Assembly (NCBI GenBank): GCA_013397455.1
Contig: VYZB01000536.1
Location: 133,015-197,014, forward strand
Direction of reading: 5' to 3'
Source: Crotophaga sulcirostris
Taxonomy: Eukaryota > Chordata > Aves > Cuculiformes > Crotophagidae
DNA: 64,000 nucleotides
In this document: positions 27,301 to 39,213 of the stretch, piece after piece
Layout: each line of letters starts with the position of its first letter
Numbering within the stretch: the stretch's first letter is position 1
Position numbers and translations under genes: made by a program
The notes under the pieces: generated by a model
The model's input: only the letters and a program-made list of their open reading frames with translations
Databases searched by the model: none
Told to the model about the DNA's origin: nothing

Positions 27301-30300
27301 TGAAGCGATAGCATACGCTTTCTTTCATCTTCAACACTGGAAAAGAGTAGAGGGGGCATTGAATCTCTTACACTGTACATGGGAAGGCAGTAAGTAATTC
27401 TGTTTCTTACAAAGGAGCTAATGAAATATTTTTATTGAATATCATGACAAAATAATAGCTTTGTGTGAAGCATGGTGTGTGGGAATTTTGGAGGTTAGTT
27501 GTATCCTCACCAGCACTGAAATATTTTAAATTCAAAATGAAAAAATACAAACTTCATTTAATGAGGAAAAAGGCTTCTGAAGCCTTGGGTTTTGTTTTCT
27601 GTGTGACACTGAACAAAATTTCCCGTCTTCTTTGTGATATATTCCCTTACTCATGAATAAGGGAACTAATAGTTTACCTTCCTCATTCTAGACTTGTAGA
27701 GATTTGTTTGTCATTATTTGAATGTTTTGATATTGAGAAATTAGAAAAAAGCCTTATGAAAAGGAAAAAAAAGACTGCACCACCAACTTAAAATACTTTT
27801 TTTTTTATACTAGTCATTGATATTTAACTGATAAACTGGAATGAGTCCAGTGGAGGACCACTAGGATGTGTAGGGAGCTGTAATGTAAAGTAGGAAAAGA
27901 TGTTGAGCGAGCTGGTTTTATTCAACTTGGAAAAGACTTCTTGTAGGTGAAGGGGGGATCCAGTTGCTGTCTTCTTCCACTCAGTGCAGAGATGATATGG
28001 AAGACAGAGACAAAGTCTTCTCAGAAGGGTGCAGTGCAAAGAAAAGAGGAAACAGACACAAGCTGCAGCAAGAGAAATTTCTTTAAGAGATAAGGAAAAT
28101 ATTTTCAGAATGAGAGTGGTGATACTGTGGATCAGGTTGCTGGTAGGCTGTGGGATCTCCATCCCTGGAGATAACTCACAGCTCAGCTGGACATGCTCTT
28201 TTCAGGTTCCAGGGAAGTTAAAATTGCCATTTAGAATGAGTCTTTGTGGACTTTTCTAATGTAGATTTTTCTTTCTGTAATCTAGTTCCCCTTTTCTGCT
28301 CTGCTTTCTTCTGTTCTCTTTTAGCCTCTCTGTATGTATAGTGGTCTATTAATTTACCACTATTTTTTTCCTTTCTCCATTTGCTGTTTTCATTTAGGTT
28401 TGTTATAAAAGATACAGTTTGTCACCATGATAATTCCTACAGAAATGCACTTAATTCCTCCATTGTAAAAGTGAATTACTGTCTCAGTCACTATATTAAA
28501 TGGCCTCAAGTTGCCTGATTTGCAATGTAGGCTCCCTGAGGAAGCAGTGGCTTTATTTCTAGGTGTACAGAACCCCTTGCTCTGTAATCCATACAGTTAC
28601 CACCTGGGGTTTGGTCTGCTGCATTGTTCTGTGTTCTACCTACTTGCTCTTTTCCCGTCATTTCTCCCAGTCTATTATTTTCTCTGTCATAGCTTCCTTA
28701 CCAATGACTTATTTTCAACGGTTTGCTTTTATGTAGTTTCACAGTATAACCAGGTTGGAAGAGACCTCTGAGATCATCAAGTCCAACCTATAAGCCAACA
28801 CTAACACCAACTCATCACCTAAACCATGGCACTGAGTGCCTCATCCAATCTTCCCTTAAACACATCAAGGGTCGGTGACTCCACCACCTCCCTGGGCAGC
28901 GCATTCCAGTGGCCAATCACCCTTTCAGTGTAGAACTTCTTCCTAACATCAAGTCTAAACCTCCCCTGACGAAGTTTAAGTCCGTGCCCTCTAGTTCTGT
29001 CACTGGTCACCTGTGAGAAGAGACAAAGTGTTTCTTCTCTTCCAGATACTTGCTGAAGTCCTTTAGCCCAAGGTTCATTAGCCCATCACTATGGAGCAGT
29101 ATTTGGCAGGGAATCCTGAACAGATCTTCTTTTCCTTTGTTGTGCTGGGCAGTCCCTAAGGGGCTATTTCAAAGGACCAGCTTTTGGCACAGGAGGTTGG
29201 CTGCCCTGCAGTCCTCCTGCCGCATGAGGAATCTGGTCATCTGTGCCTGAGCGCAGTGTAGGGCATTCCCATCCTATTACGTGAACTGATTCCTCTCCTT
29301 ACCTCCACAGCAATCTGAATATGTACTTTATTAGCTAATATTTGTACAGTAGCCTGTAAAGATGTAAGTTATTATTGTTGCATAAGTTATTATTGTTGCT
29401 CTAAAGAAAAATCGGTGTTTCCTTTTGTTCACTGATTTTGGAGAGAGAGGAACAGTGCACCGATTCTCAAGACTTTTTCAGATTTTGCTCACAGAAAGAC
29501 TTACATGGGCTTTAATGTTTTCGCTAGTATCTAGCCCAATAATCATACCTTTTAGTCCATAACTTAGTCTGGGTAATATTCTTTACGGATGTAGTGAACT
29601 TTTTATGTTGCTCTTACGTCCTTAATGTGCAAAAGATTTCCTTGGCATCTCTGCACAATTCTAAGTTAAAACCAGTAGAAACACGACAGAGAAATTAAAT
29701 TTAATTAAATACTAGTTCTAATCAACAGGCTACATACAGTAAATGGTCAGTTGCCCTCATTTTCTTTTTAGGTATTTATGTACTTGCCATGTCTTTAAAG
29801 CGTGATATTCTGTCAGTGTGCTTAAATAACTACAAGCCTAACTTAAATAGCTTGTATGTAGAAATTTAATGCCCACGTATATACACTATAGTTCTGACCT
29901 TGTGGGAATTGTGCTAAATTAAGTACATGAAGTCAGTCACCTGGGGGCTACATTTTGAATGCTTCTGAGGAGAACGAGGTCACTCTTAATTAAAACAGCT
30001 TCTAACAAAATTTATGCAGAAATGTCTCTGTGATATTTTTAAGCTCCAAAATTCTCACAGAATGTTTTTCCCAAATTGAATCCAACAATTGAGAAAAGTG
30101 AGGTTATAAAAATAATGATCATCATCAAACTGGAATGTCGGTTGTTTCCTACTCTGTCCTCATTCAATCAAAGTACAGTTGTATTCATAGTACAGCTGAA
30201 AAAGTCCAAGTGAGAACATGTGAAACGGTGCTCTGGGTTTGGTCCAGGTGCTCTCTACAGGAGGTCTGTAGTTTCAAGTGTAGCCACATTTCGAAAGAGT

Positions 30301-33300
30301 CTGAGGTGCTTGTTTGTCACTGTCGGTTTCTAAACTTGATTCATGTTTCCTATTGTTTGCATGAAGAAGAAAAACCTAGGGCTTTTCAAATACTACAGCA
30401 GCTTTTATAACGAGCAAAGAGTTGAATGGCAAGCTGCCTCTTTACTACCTGAATCAATCAATGTGAAATAGGCTCAGATAATACTGTAAGAGTAAGACAG
30501 AAGTACCTACGTAAGCACAAAGTGATAGAGGTGAACCAGACCACTTTCTTTCATGGCTGATAACACTGCTAACTAAACTGTTTTGATGTAAGTATTCCAT
30601 GTTTGGTCTCATGTCAAAGATGACTGTTTAAATTCAGCTAAATCTGCTGAGTCATTTTTCACTTGTTTTGTAACAACTTTACCATCTCCTTTTCTTTTGG
30701 TTAGAATCTTAATACTACTGTGATTTAGGGTAAGGCAGAAGAGGTTTGCTTGTTTAAGTATTAAGCCATATTGGAAGGGAAAACTTGAGTCAGTGATTTC
30801 AAGGCAATGAGCATCGGACATCCCTCCACATATGTTTTTGTACAGACACTCAAGTTTGTTGCATGTGAGGATCATAAAAAACTTGAATTGTTGTGTTTGT
30901 ATTTGGGGCGCTATGGAAAAGGGGGTTTAATATGGGAAGAGTAAAGGTCTGTCTGTAAAGCCCAGGTTGGTTTGCAATCTTTAAGGATTTCTGCCTTCTT
31001 TACTATTGTTTAAAGCATAGTAATCAAGAATAAATACACTCATGTAATTGCACAAAAAATACAGCTAACATTATTTTAAATGCTGTGTACAGAACTGAAA
31101 ATATTGGGGTATTGTGTATTTTAAACCAGCTCCTCAGTTGCCTCGTGAGCAAGAGATAATGGAGTGTTATTGTGTGGTGGTGGGATGTCCCTAACGTCTA
31201 GAATATATAGTGCTTCTAGGACATCTGTTGAGGAAAATATTGCTTCAGTTACTGATGTTCATAGAACTAGTGAGAATAACATGTTGATGACATTTTAACA
31301 GTGAGAATAATATATAGGATAATGGAAAAGGATGCCTTGATTGCAAAGCTATAATTCAAGTCAAGTATTCTGATGTTTCCATAAACCACCCTCAGATGGC
31401 CTATGACATCATCACCGTCCAGATTTAGTAATCCATTTCCCTCCCTCTCTGTTATTATTTTTAATTTTAAAAATGCGTAAGATTAAGTATTATTTAATCC
31501 ATGACCTGAAGATTTATATTGGAAACCTGACTTGATCTGCTACATTTTAAAAGAACGCATGTGAGGAACCTGGTTTTAATAATTCAGTATTAATCTTTGA
31601 TTGCCAAATATAAAATGAAAACATGACTGTGTTGGAAAACTGGTTCTCTGGGCTTGAGTCATCAGTGTTACCTGGATTGCTGGAATGTGATGGGGAAAAG
31701 AATAGTAGTGTGCTTTTTTCCATTCAAAATTTCTGTATTACTTTACGCACAGAGATTGTGAGTATTGCCCTGAATTCACAAGGTTGGCTGGTCTTTTTTG
31801 TAAGCTGTACCTGTTGTATCAGATACACTGGTTTCTCCTGAAATTTTAAAATTCTGCAGCCTAAAAGCCTAAGACAAAATGTGTAAATTTGGCTATGAAA
31901 TTGTAAATATACAATGGGCTCTGATCATGCAAACATTTATGTATTTTCTTGTAATGTGGTTTCACTTGATACTCAGGAACCTTCTCCCAAGAATAAAAAC
32001 AAATGTGTGTTTGCGGAATTAAAAGCAAAGTGGTGATTTATATTTTGACATTTCATTAAACAATTTATACATTATTTGCAACCAAATATAAATATTATAT
32101 TTTGTCTGTGTTTGTTTTTCAAGATTGTATATCAGTTAAGTATGTCCAGTGACTGCCACACTCACATTAATGTGTACACGGTGTTGTCTTCTTTTCAGCT
32201 TTCAGAATGATCCCCTACCCACTGGAAAAAGGACATCTTTTCTACCCTTACCCTATTTGTACAGAAACTGCAGATAGAGAACTACTACCATGTATGTTCA
32301 ACTTTTCTCTTCTTATCGTTGACATCAAAAAATCGTTTACCTGAGTCTTGCAGCACTGCTCTCCATTGGTGATGCCTTTTGAATTGAATACACAGGATTA
32401 GAATAATCAGGTTGACAGTGAGTCTCTGGAGCTCCCTTGATGATTTAAGAGGCAGCTCATAGCCATAGCTCATGACGATTAACTACCTTTATTGTTGTTG
32501 ACAGTGTTGGAACAGGAAAAGAGATTACTGAAGAGATATAAATCAGTTAGATCTTGCTGTTGTCTCTTGCCATGGCACTGGAAAATATGTCTGATCTTTC
32601 ATCTAGGGTAACATCCCATCCCATCAAAAGCACAGTGGCACAGACTTGTTAGTCTTTTGTAGACACACTAGCTACTTAAATTCTAAGGCAAGATCCAACC
32701 TGCTTGAGGACTGCTGGATCTTTAACACAGCTGTTATTCTGACAGGTTATGCTGACGTTTTCTGAAAAACAATGTTAAGAGTTTTCTTCATGTAATGGTG
32801 TGTATGCTATTATGAACGGATTGATGTGCAATGATCTCAGTCATTTATTATATATGTTTAGGGCATGGATTAGCAAAGTGCCAACAGTGTTCCCAGTGCT
32901 CTGCAAGATACAGATGTAAAGACAGATCCAGCCCTTGGGAAGCATTGTAGTCCAAGCTAATGGGACTTCTTGCAGTGCATGCAGTGAAGCACAAGAATGC
33001 AGAGGAGGAGCCGAAGCAGCCAGTCTTGCAAACAGTTGTGCTTCATTCCCATGTGTTTACTTACTGAAGTCAGTGGGATTTTGTGTGAGCACAAGTGGAA
33101 CACGTGCAAGTGCGGAGGGGTTTGCAGGGTCAGGGCGGAGGAGGCAAATACAAGTTGATCCAAGGAAGGAGATTCTTCTCTGGCTTTCTCTATCCTGATG
33201 ATGGAATAAAGAGAAACCTATGCTGGAAAAAAAGTAAAATGTAACCTGATTCTCCTGCGAAGGCTGGTTTTGAGGGCATTTGCACTCTTTGTAGTCTCTC

Positions 33301-36300
33301 ATTCAGAACCTCTCTGGTTTGGGCTGAAAAAGATGTTGCCACTTTTTACAAGCCTATGTGAGTAAACATTAGGTGAGAATAATACATTGAAAACCCACTC
33401 GTTGTGAATCTGTCCTTCACAGTACATTCTCACTGATATTACACAGAAATCCTTGGCAACTGACAGTATCTCCCCACCCCATATAATCACCCTAATTATA
33501 ACAACACCTCTTAGAGTACTCTGCTTGCTTTACTCAGAGGGATGCAGAGCTCGGGAGGGTGGAGTGTCAGGAGATTTAGGAAAGACAAAGTCAGGCAGAA
33601 TAGCTCAGCATTCTGGTTTTAGATGCAGAACTAATAGTCCTTGTCAAATGTTAGAAGCAAGGGACTCTTTAACAGCATATGCAGACGGTTGTGTTCTGCT
33701 CTGGCAGTTGTGGGAAATGCTTTTCACTGCAAAATCTCTTGGGTTTGAGTAGGGAAGGGTTTAACATACCGTGACAGACGCAGGTCGGCTAAAGGGGTTT
33801 TGCGTACCTGTCCACACCCTTTCATTGCGTGTGTTCTCTAGAGAAGAGTCAGCTGGAATTGTATGAGAACACTAAGAGCTAATAGGCTATCTAGATTCAA
33901 AATATCAATCACAACATTTTTGCCATGACTGGATAACAGACCAGAACAACAGGTCTGTGTCAAGAGCAAGCACAAAAAACTGAGCACAAGAAATCATAGG
34001 CTTATAAAGTGCATGATCCAGTATTTCCCAATGTCAAATTTAACTTAAATAGAAGTTGCAAATTATCTGTGTTTTCCTTTTTAAACTGAATGAATTAGCA
34101 GGCCCAAAACTCCTACGTGCTTTTTATTTATGGTATTTTAATTTAAACTCTTATGAACTCCTGTTGGTTTTGGAAACCGCTCCACTCTGGATGAATACAG
34201 TCAAGGATATTAACCTGTCATGTTGCTGGATTGCCCTGTCTTTATGTTGTCTGCAGATAAGAGGTGGTCACTCAAGCAAAGAAAGTAGACAAAATGTTTT
34301 GTGTGTATAAATAGTCACAGGATTTGAGTATAGGGGAAGCCTTGAGGTTGGTCCTGTATGAGGAAAAAAAAAAGTTTCAGTTTACATTTATCATGACTGT
34401 ATGGATTGAATGAGTGAAGCAGACAGAGAGGAGTTCACCAGACCTTTTGCCAACACAACCAAATATTCACCTTGAATCTGAGCCGCCATAAAAGTTTAAG
34501 GGATATGTTCTTTCACCAAAAGACTCATTATCCTCTTCTGACCGTTTTTAGCCTTCTTGATGCTGCTTTCTCCAAAGTCCAGTGGGCATTTTTTCATACC
34601 AGAGACAAGAAAATGTCTCTATTTCTTTTAGTGTATGCTAACAAACACCTTCAAAATTTGCAGTAATTTAAATTTCAGGGTTTAATACTTTAAAAAGTTG
34701 TTTTATTGTTATGAGTATACAGAGAATTCTGAAAATCTGAATTTAAAATATGCATTTATATGTCCTGGTTTTAGGATAACTTTTCTTGGTTCTGTAGCTT
34801 AAACCCCCAGAATTCACTGTTACAAAAGCTGTAGTTTTACTGATATACAACCATGCTTCTGCAAGGCTGGTCTCACTGCTGCTCCCAGTTGCATGTTTCT
34901 GTGCTTTCTGTGTATCAACATTAGAAGCCATGGGGCTGGTCAGTGACCTGCATAAGAACCCTGGATGTTTTAGTTGTAGGTTGGTTTTCTGGGGTTAGTA
35001 GTTGCACAGCTGAGTTGTAGTTAGTTCTGACACAAGGCAGGCAAAAGTACATAGGACCAGAGTAAGCCAGAAGTATGATCTTCAGGTGAGAATTACTTGG
35101 CAGTGCAATGATCAACACAACAACAATGTTGGGCTTAGGTGTTTCAGACATTCTGTGTGTTCCTCCTTCAAAAGCATTTTTGGGTGTCTCTGACTGTTTG
35201 ATCCACATAAGAATGCTGATTTGGTTTTGGTTGGTGTTTTGGGGTTTCTTTTACAAATAATGCATGCCCTTTCCCATGTGTTTTTTTTCTACAGCATTTC
35301 ATGAAGTTTCAGTTTACCCCAAGAAAGAGCTTCCCTTCTTCATCCTCTTCACTGCTGGACTATGTTCTTTCACAGCCATGCTAGCCCTCCTGACACATCA
35401 GTTCCCAGAGCTTATGGGAGTCTTCGCAAAAGCTGTGAGTATTCCCTGCTGCTGCTCTCTTCTAATAGATAAAGATACAGGTGCAGGAAGAGCTGAGCTT
35501 GCTATTGCTGGGTATTAAATATCTGCATGTTCAGCAGTACAAATAAAACATCAAGAGATGTCTGAGCAGGAGGACATTTGAGCAACTGTTAAGGGAGCTA
35601 ATCAGTAACACAGACTACTGTCTGTCTTCTCTAGTTTATATAGGCTAGATCTCTTGTGATTTTGCCGAAAAAGGCTTGGTGGGAGAAGGAGTATTTGTGT
35701 TTTCATGTGCAATCCCATGAAATAAAGTAGTAATGGTTTGCAGAACCTCTCCATTTTGTGCAGAGCAGTGAGGACTGTGCCGTGCTTTCCAGTGCAATAG
35801 AAACTCAGTGTGAGCAGAAATAGAGGGTACTTTCCCCAAACTGCCATGAAGGAAGTAGTCTCAATATTTCTCTTGTAACTTTTCTTAACTACATCTACCT
35901 ATGGAAGTCTGTGCTAATTCTGCTTTTTTAATCCACTAAGGATTAATAAATGTTGGAGGATGAGGGGGAAGGGCCAAGAATTATGCTAAAACACTTTTTT
36001 TGTTTGCAAAAGCAAGAACATCACTGCTCCAGTATGTGAGGGTTTGAAAAATCCACTTAATAGAAGTGGTCTAGGATAATAAAAACACCTGTCTCCTTCT
36101 CCAAGAAATACTGAATATCACGTATTGTAGTATATTTTCTCAAATTGTCATGGAGAAATATAATAATATCTTGGAAATTGTTAAAAAATATGTAAGTGCA
36201 GATCCTTTTGTAACATGGTAGCAATAAAAAGGTACCTTAAATAAAATTGAGAGTTGTATTAACAAGGAACTCACTATATAATTCAAGTCAAGAGTTGTGT

Positions 36301-39213
36301 CAAAAAGTGTAGTGCTAGATAATTTTTTAAAATGGGTGAAACTTCAGAAAGACTACTTTTTCTCTGATTTGATTCCTTTGTTCACCTGACATCACTGACA
36401 TGGTCTGTTTAAGTATGGTGCTGCCATGAAGCAAGCAGGCTGGACAGGCATCTGCCAGTGGTGTCTGAGGACACGAGCACCAGGAGCTTTCCAAGAGCCA
36501 GGTAGTGCCAGCATGGAGGTTGTTCACATGGCCTTGTACAAGAGAGCAGATGACATCCTGAACCTCTTGCTGTCAACAACAATTTTGCTTGGACTTCAGT
36601 GAAGCCAAGCTTTGGTATCCATGAATTTAAATGTATTTTGTAGACCAGTGAATTTTCCAGGTGAAGAAAAATTTCAATAATTTTAAGATACAGGGACTTT
36701 GCTGAGTTTGCTATAGGATACAATCAACTACTTCAGCAACAAAATTCCTATGAATTGCAATAAAACTTACTGACAGACAAATTATTCTTGTTTCCTTGAT
36801 TTAACAAGTATGTAATTTGCACTGGTTATAAAGCTGAGTTTTATCTAAGTAGATGTGATGGTGCAAGCTTACCACATAGATCAAATGCTACTCAAAGAAC
36901 AGAAAATATCCTCTAGTGAGCCTTTTACATTTGGCAAAATTAAAGGGATGTATTTATTTGAACAGTTCACAGCTTAACCAGAGGGAATGCTTCTACTTGG
37001 GCTAAGCCACTTGAAATAGCAATAGCAAACTCTTAAGTTTCAGTAAGTCAGTGTTACTTTAATTCAGCTGCAATTCCCGTTACACAGCTTGAGCTTTAGT
37101 GTTACAACTGAAATACTCCGTTCAGATTCAGTTAGAAGTTGTTTTTGTTTCAACCTGTGCTTCTGACAAAAACTCATGGTGTGGTGATGGTGTTACCTGG
37201 TTTTCCTCTGATGCACAAGTGGTCCATGATGTAGTGTCTGTATTGTATGCAAACACCTCCAAGAGGGAAAAAAGAATTTGAATGCTTACGATCGCCTTTA
37301 AGATGCATAAGCATTGTAAACATAATCCATATTTACAGTTAAACTCTGCCCAGAACCCATTTTGGTGAAGAGTGAAACTATTTGCAGATGGTTTCTTGTT
37401 TGGTATCTTGAAATGGTTATAATCTCTGGCTGTTGGGTTTTGAAATTATGAAATGTTTTGGATACATTTGCCATATAGAGCTGTGTTTCACCAGCACACA
37501 GACCTGTAACAATTTTTGAAATTACATTTTCATAGTTTAGATACTTAAGAACCTGTGTTCCAAGGACATACCTGTATGAAGTAATAAAATATTGTTCTGG
37601 CTCCAAAGGCAAGTGCCACATCAGTTCACGTCTGTCCCTCTGACCTCTCCTCCCTTCAGAGGCAGGATGGCTCTGTCCTCGCTGACCCCTGGGAACTGTC
37701 CCTGTCCTGTGCTATCCCCCTGTGCTATCTGATGGGGCTTTTTTGAGGAGAGACTCTCACAGGCCAGAACTGAGTTGGGAGCTGTGCTAGCAGTTCAGAA
37801 ATGTGGCTGGGTTAGGCCAGCACCCTGCACTGAGCCGCAGTCCTCTTTGCTTTACAGGAGAAGACAAAGCCCAGCAACCCCAGCTCCTTCAGCAGCTTGG
37901 GAATACAGACATTTTCAGAGGGCAGTTCTGGCCTTGGGAAGGGTCAGATTACTCTCTGGAAGTGCTTAGTCCTCTTCAGTGACTACAGGGGGACCAGACC
38001 CCCATGCCTGGCCCCTTCAAATGCCTAAAGATATATGAGACAAATTCAGAACATTAAAAGGGATAAAAGCATGTTTATATCTCAGTGTGTTTATATATAA
38101 AGTCTGATGCTCTCTTTTATCAGGAGAGTCTTTGGGGCAAAAAGAGAACACATCTGGCACCAGATTTACTTTAATGCTGACCTGCCACGCAGACTTCATA
38201 TACACATCAGGGCAGTAAGCAGAGTTTGTATGCTTTTTGCTGACTGCAGAGCAGTAATTGAAACACAAACCTCTTGCAGCTCTTTGCCAATCAGTTCCAA
38301 ATAGAACTGTTTATTTTTAGCAAAGTCGCATCAGCATAAATGGTTGGAAACCACCGGCTTCGCAGTCTTGAGGTGGCTGACTTTGGATATTGCTGTGCTC
38401 TGTTTTACACGCATCGGGCCCCAGAATAGCTGTATGCGACGTGTGCAGTTGAATTGCAATTAATGTAAAGCACAGTTAATATGTATTTCCCAAATTTTAG
38501 GAGTGCTTTGAGTACCTGAATTCTGAGAGATATGTAGCTGGCAGTACTTTTTTCATGTGATAAAATGGTCTTTATTCACTTTATTTTTGTCACATCTGCC
38601 CATCCTGACATTAATGTATTGAAACTTTTCAACACTGCTGACTGTGTTCTGTAACAGAGGGAGGAGGTTTGGATAAATTCTAGTTAGTGATGCCGAGTAG
38701 TGATTACCCAGAACCATTTTAAATCTGAATCTAAAGAAACACTTTTTGTCTGAGAGGTGGTCTGAGAGATTCTGCCGTTATGAAAAATCCTCCCTTCAGT
38801 AGGTTTTGGGTTGAGCTTTTAGTGGTTTCAGTATGAGCCTGTATCTAGGGTGTGAGCTGTATGAAAACTTTTGTAGTTCATCACCTTGATCTTCATTAAA
38901 AATGGGGCTCTCACTTTCTTTACTGCAAAATCCAGAAGCTGCATATATGCCAGGCTTGGAATTTGGCAGAAAGTCTTTATACATGAATGATACCATTTTT
39001 ATCATGCTGGAGGGTTTCACAGAGGACCACAGAGAGAGTTTCTTGTCTTATCTTCTCTTGAGATGTATTGTCTCTTGGACCTTGATCTGAGTGTGTATCT
39101 ATCTGATTTCTTTGCAGTTTCTTAGCACCCTCTTTGCCCCTTTAAATTTTGTGATGGAAAAAGTAGAAAGTATCCTGCCCTCCAGTCTGTGGCACCAGCT
39201 GACGAGGATCTGA
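6210..39213 (+). CDS. ST7: ST7 (suppressor of tumorigenicity 7), C-terminal part, seven spliced exons
   Basis: Seven exons on the plus strand, each bounded by AG and GT, join in phase to encode 256 residues and a stop. The product matches the C-terminal part of vertebrate ST7 (about 585 residues in human), starting at [12 protein letters not shown] and ending [12 protein letters not shown]7 is a multi-pass membrane protein of the ST7/ST7L family. It was proposed as a tumour suppressor at human 7q31 and its biochemical activity is not settled; it is unrelated to LRP12, which once shared the name. In this part, residues 1-97 form a helical repeat-like region, 98-178 a conserved soluble segment, and about 193-211 a hydrophobic segment ([19 protein letters not shown]) that could span a membrane. 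The N-terminal exons, including the first membrane segments, lie upstream of the window. No frameshift or internal stop is seen. The gene converges on WNT2. Confidence 0.97.
7782..8074 (+). mobile_element. CR1 LINE 3' fragment (subfamily A)
   Basis: Starts at the GTTGGTCTCTTCTCACAG position of CR1, runs through the typical [20 protein letters not shown] translation and ends with a TGATACTGTGATAC tail. By eye it is about 96 percent identical, without gaps, to the inverted copy at 28736-29024. Confidence 0.9.
13063..13138 (-). mobile_element. Possible ancient L3/CR1-like fragment
   Basis: Resembles the reverse of old amniote CR1/L3 3' ends (an 'actagaagaggcctcc' block followed by 'cagtcccctgctct'). 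The match is short and degraded, made from memory of the consensus. Confidence 0.35.
16105..16177 (+). CDS. ST7: ST7 exon, residues 39-63
   Basis: The 73-base exon lies between a TTTCGACAG acceptor and a GTAAGT donor. It encodes [20 protein letters not shown] and then VSD, with split codons at both ends (Asp at entry, Lys at exit). Its length is not a multiple of three, so skipping it would shift the frame. Confidence 0.96.
16178..17678 (+). other. ST7: ST7 intron, 1.5 kb
   Basis: GT-AG intron with a T-rich tract near 17359-17383. A minus-strand open frame at 16959-17345 (128 codons) shows no recognisable domain. I see no repeats. Confidence 0.9.
17679..17781 (+). CDS. ST7: ST7 exon, residues 63-97
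   Basis: The 103-base exon lies between a TTTTGTAG acceptor and a GTGAGT donor and ends in phase 0. It encodes [20 protein letters not shown] and then [14 protein letters not shown], matching the tetratricopeptide-like '[12 protein letters not shown]' region of ST7. Confidence 0.96.
17782..27238 (+). other. ST7: ST7 intron, 9.5 kb
   Basis: GT-AG intron with a reverse-oriented CR1 fragment at 23153-23445, a short AC run at 21415-21427 and a pyrimidine-rich block around 25360-25860. The frames of 100-121 codons around 25700-26560 occur on both strands and have no recognisable features. Confidence 0.9.
23153..23445 (-). mobile_element. CR1 LINE 3' fragment
   Basis: Reverse-oriented CR1. It opens with the complement of the 3' tail (AATCATAGGATGG), then GGGTTGGAAGGGATCTT, and ends at the complement of GGGACTTTTTACAAGG. 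In element sense the translation contains [20 protein letters not shown]. It belongs to the same broad group as the copy at 4381-5518. Confidence 0.9.
27239..27389 (+). CDS. ST7: ST7 exon, residues 98-147
   Basis: The 151-base exon lies between a TATTGCAG acceptor and a GTAAGT donor. It encodes [20 protein letters not shown], then [20 protein letters not shown] and [10 protein letters not shown], and ends with the first base of a split Thr codon. All residues match the conserved ST7 core as I know it. Confidence 0.96.
27836..28206 (+). mobile_element. Old, degraded CR1 LINE fragment
   Basis: Diverged CR1 body. It shows GTCCAGTGGAGG, then the 'gaggaaacagacacaagctg' line typical of older CR1 groups, then 'gctgtgggatctccatccc' and 'ctcagctggacatg'. 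It lacks the terminal tail and carries many substitutions and small gaps, so it is older than the other copies here. Confidence 0.75.
28736..29024 (-). mobile_element. CR1 LINE 3' fragment (subfamily A, inverted copy)
   Basis: Reverse complement of a CR1 3' end, nearly identical to 7782-8074: I counted about 12 substitutions in roughly 285 bases and no gaps. Both copies stop at almost the same 5' point (TCTCTTCTCACAG). Confidence 0.9.
29365..29399 (+). repeat. Two-copy 18-bp tandem duplication
   Basis: TAAGTTATTATTGTTGC occurs twice in direct succession with one A between, a perfect 17-base match at period 18. Confidence 0.9.
32199..32291 (+). CDS. ST7: ST7 exon, residues 148-178
   Basis: The 93-base exon lies between a CTTTTCAG acceptor and a GTATGT donor, with phase 1 at both ends, so it could be skipped without shifting the frame. 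It encodes [20 protein letters not shown] and then [11 protein letters not shown], an aromatic- and proline-rich segment just before the hydrophobic segment. Confidence 0.96.
32292..35294 (+). other. ST7: ST7 intron, 3.0 kb
   Basis: GT-AG intron ending in a T run just before the CTACAG acceptor. It contains a possible ancient amniote repeat around 32870-33140. Otherwise I see nothing in it. Confidence 0.9.
33050..33140. repeat. Possible ancient amniote interspersed repeat
   Basis: Contains the 'actgaagtcagtgggattt' type line followed by a GTGAGCAC block and 'gtttgcagggtcagggc', which recalls very old repeats shared by reptiles and birds. The flank at 32870-32960 may belong to the same unit. 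Recognised from memory only. Confidence 0.35.
35295..35434 (+). CDS. ST7: ST7 exon with hydrophobic segment, residues 179-225
   Basis: The 140-base exon lies between a TTTTCTACAG acceptor and a GTGAGT donor and ends in phase 0. It encodes [14 protein letters not shown], the hydrophobic run [19 protein letters not shown], and [14 protein letters not shown]. Reading on into the intron would add a 27-residue unrelated tail before a stop at 35516-35518. Confidence 0.96.
35435..39117 (+). other. ST7: ST7 last intron, 3.7 kb
   Basis: GT-AG intron. It contains a GC-richer block at 37620-38030, within which an AG-preceded open segment could serve as an alternative last exon (listed separately). Otherwise I see nothing in it. 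Confidence 0.9.
37858..38028 (+). CDS. Candidate alternative ST7 terminal exon (unproven)
   Basis: A pyrimidine-rich stretch ending CTTTACAG is followed by 56 open codons and TAA at 38026-38028, in the phase-0 frame that continues ST7 after FAKA. The product would begin [15 protein letters not shown] and end PPCLAPSNA. An ATTAAA hexamer lies 25 bases beyond the stop. I do not know a matching ST7 isoform, and an open run of this length in GC-richer DNA can occur by chance. Low-confidence candidate. Confidence 0.15.
   Translation, partial: EKTKPSNPSSFSSLGIQTFSEGSSGLGKGQITLWKCLVLFSDYRGTRPPCLAPSNA
39118..39213 (+). CDS. ST7: ST7 last coding exon, residues 226-256 and stop
   Basis: After a TTTGCAG acceptor the exon encodes [18 protein letters not shown] and [13 protein letters not shown] and ends with TGA at 39211-39213. 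This is the canonical ST7 C terminus, so the principal transcript ends here. Confidence 0.96.
   Translation, partial: FLSTLFAPLNFVMEKVESILPSSLWHQLTRI

Larger units (their letters stand above)
27390..32198 (+). other. ST7: ST7 intron, 4.8 kb
   Basis: GT-AG intron with an old CR1 remnant at 27836-28206, a younger reverse-oriented CR1 at 28736-29024 and a short tandem duplication at 29365-29399. From 29400 to 32198 I see nothing beyond AT-rich intronic sequence. Confidence 0.9.
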
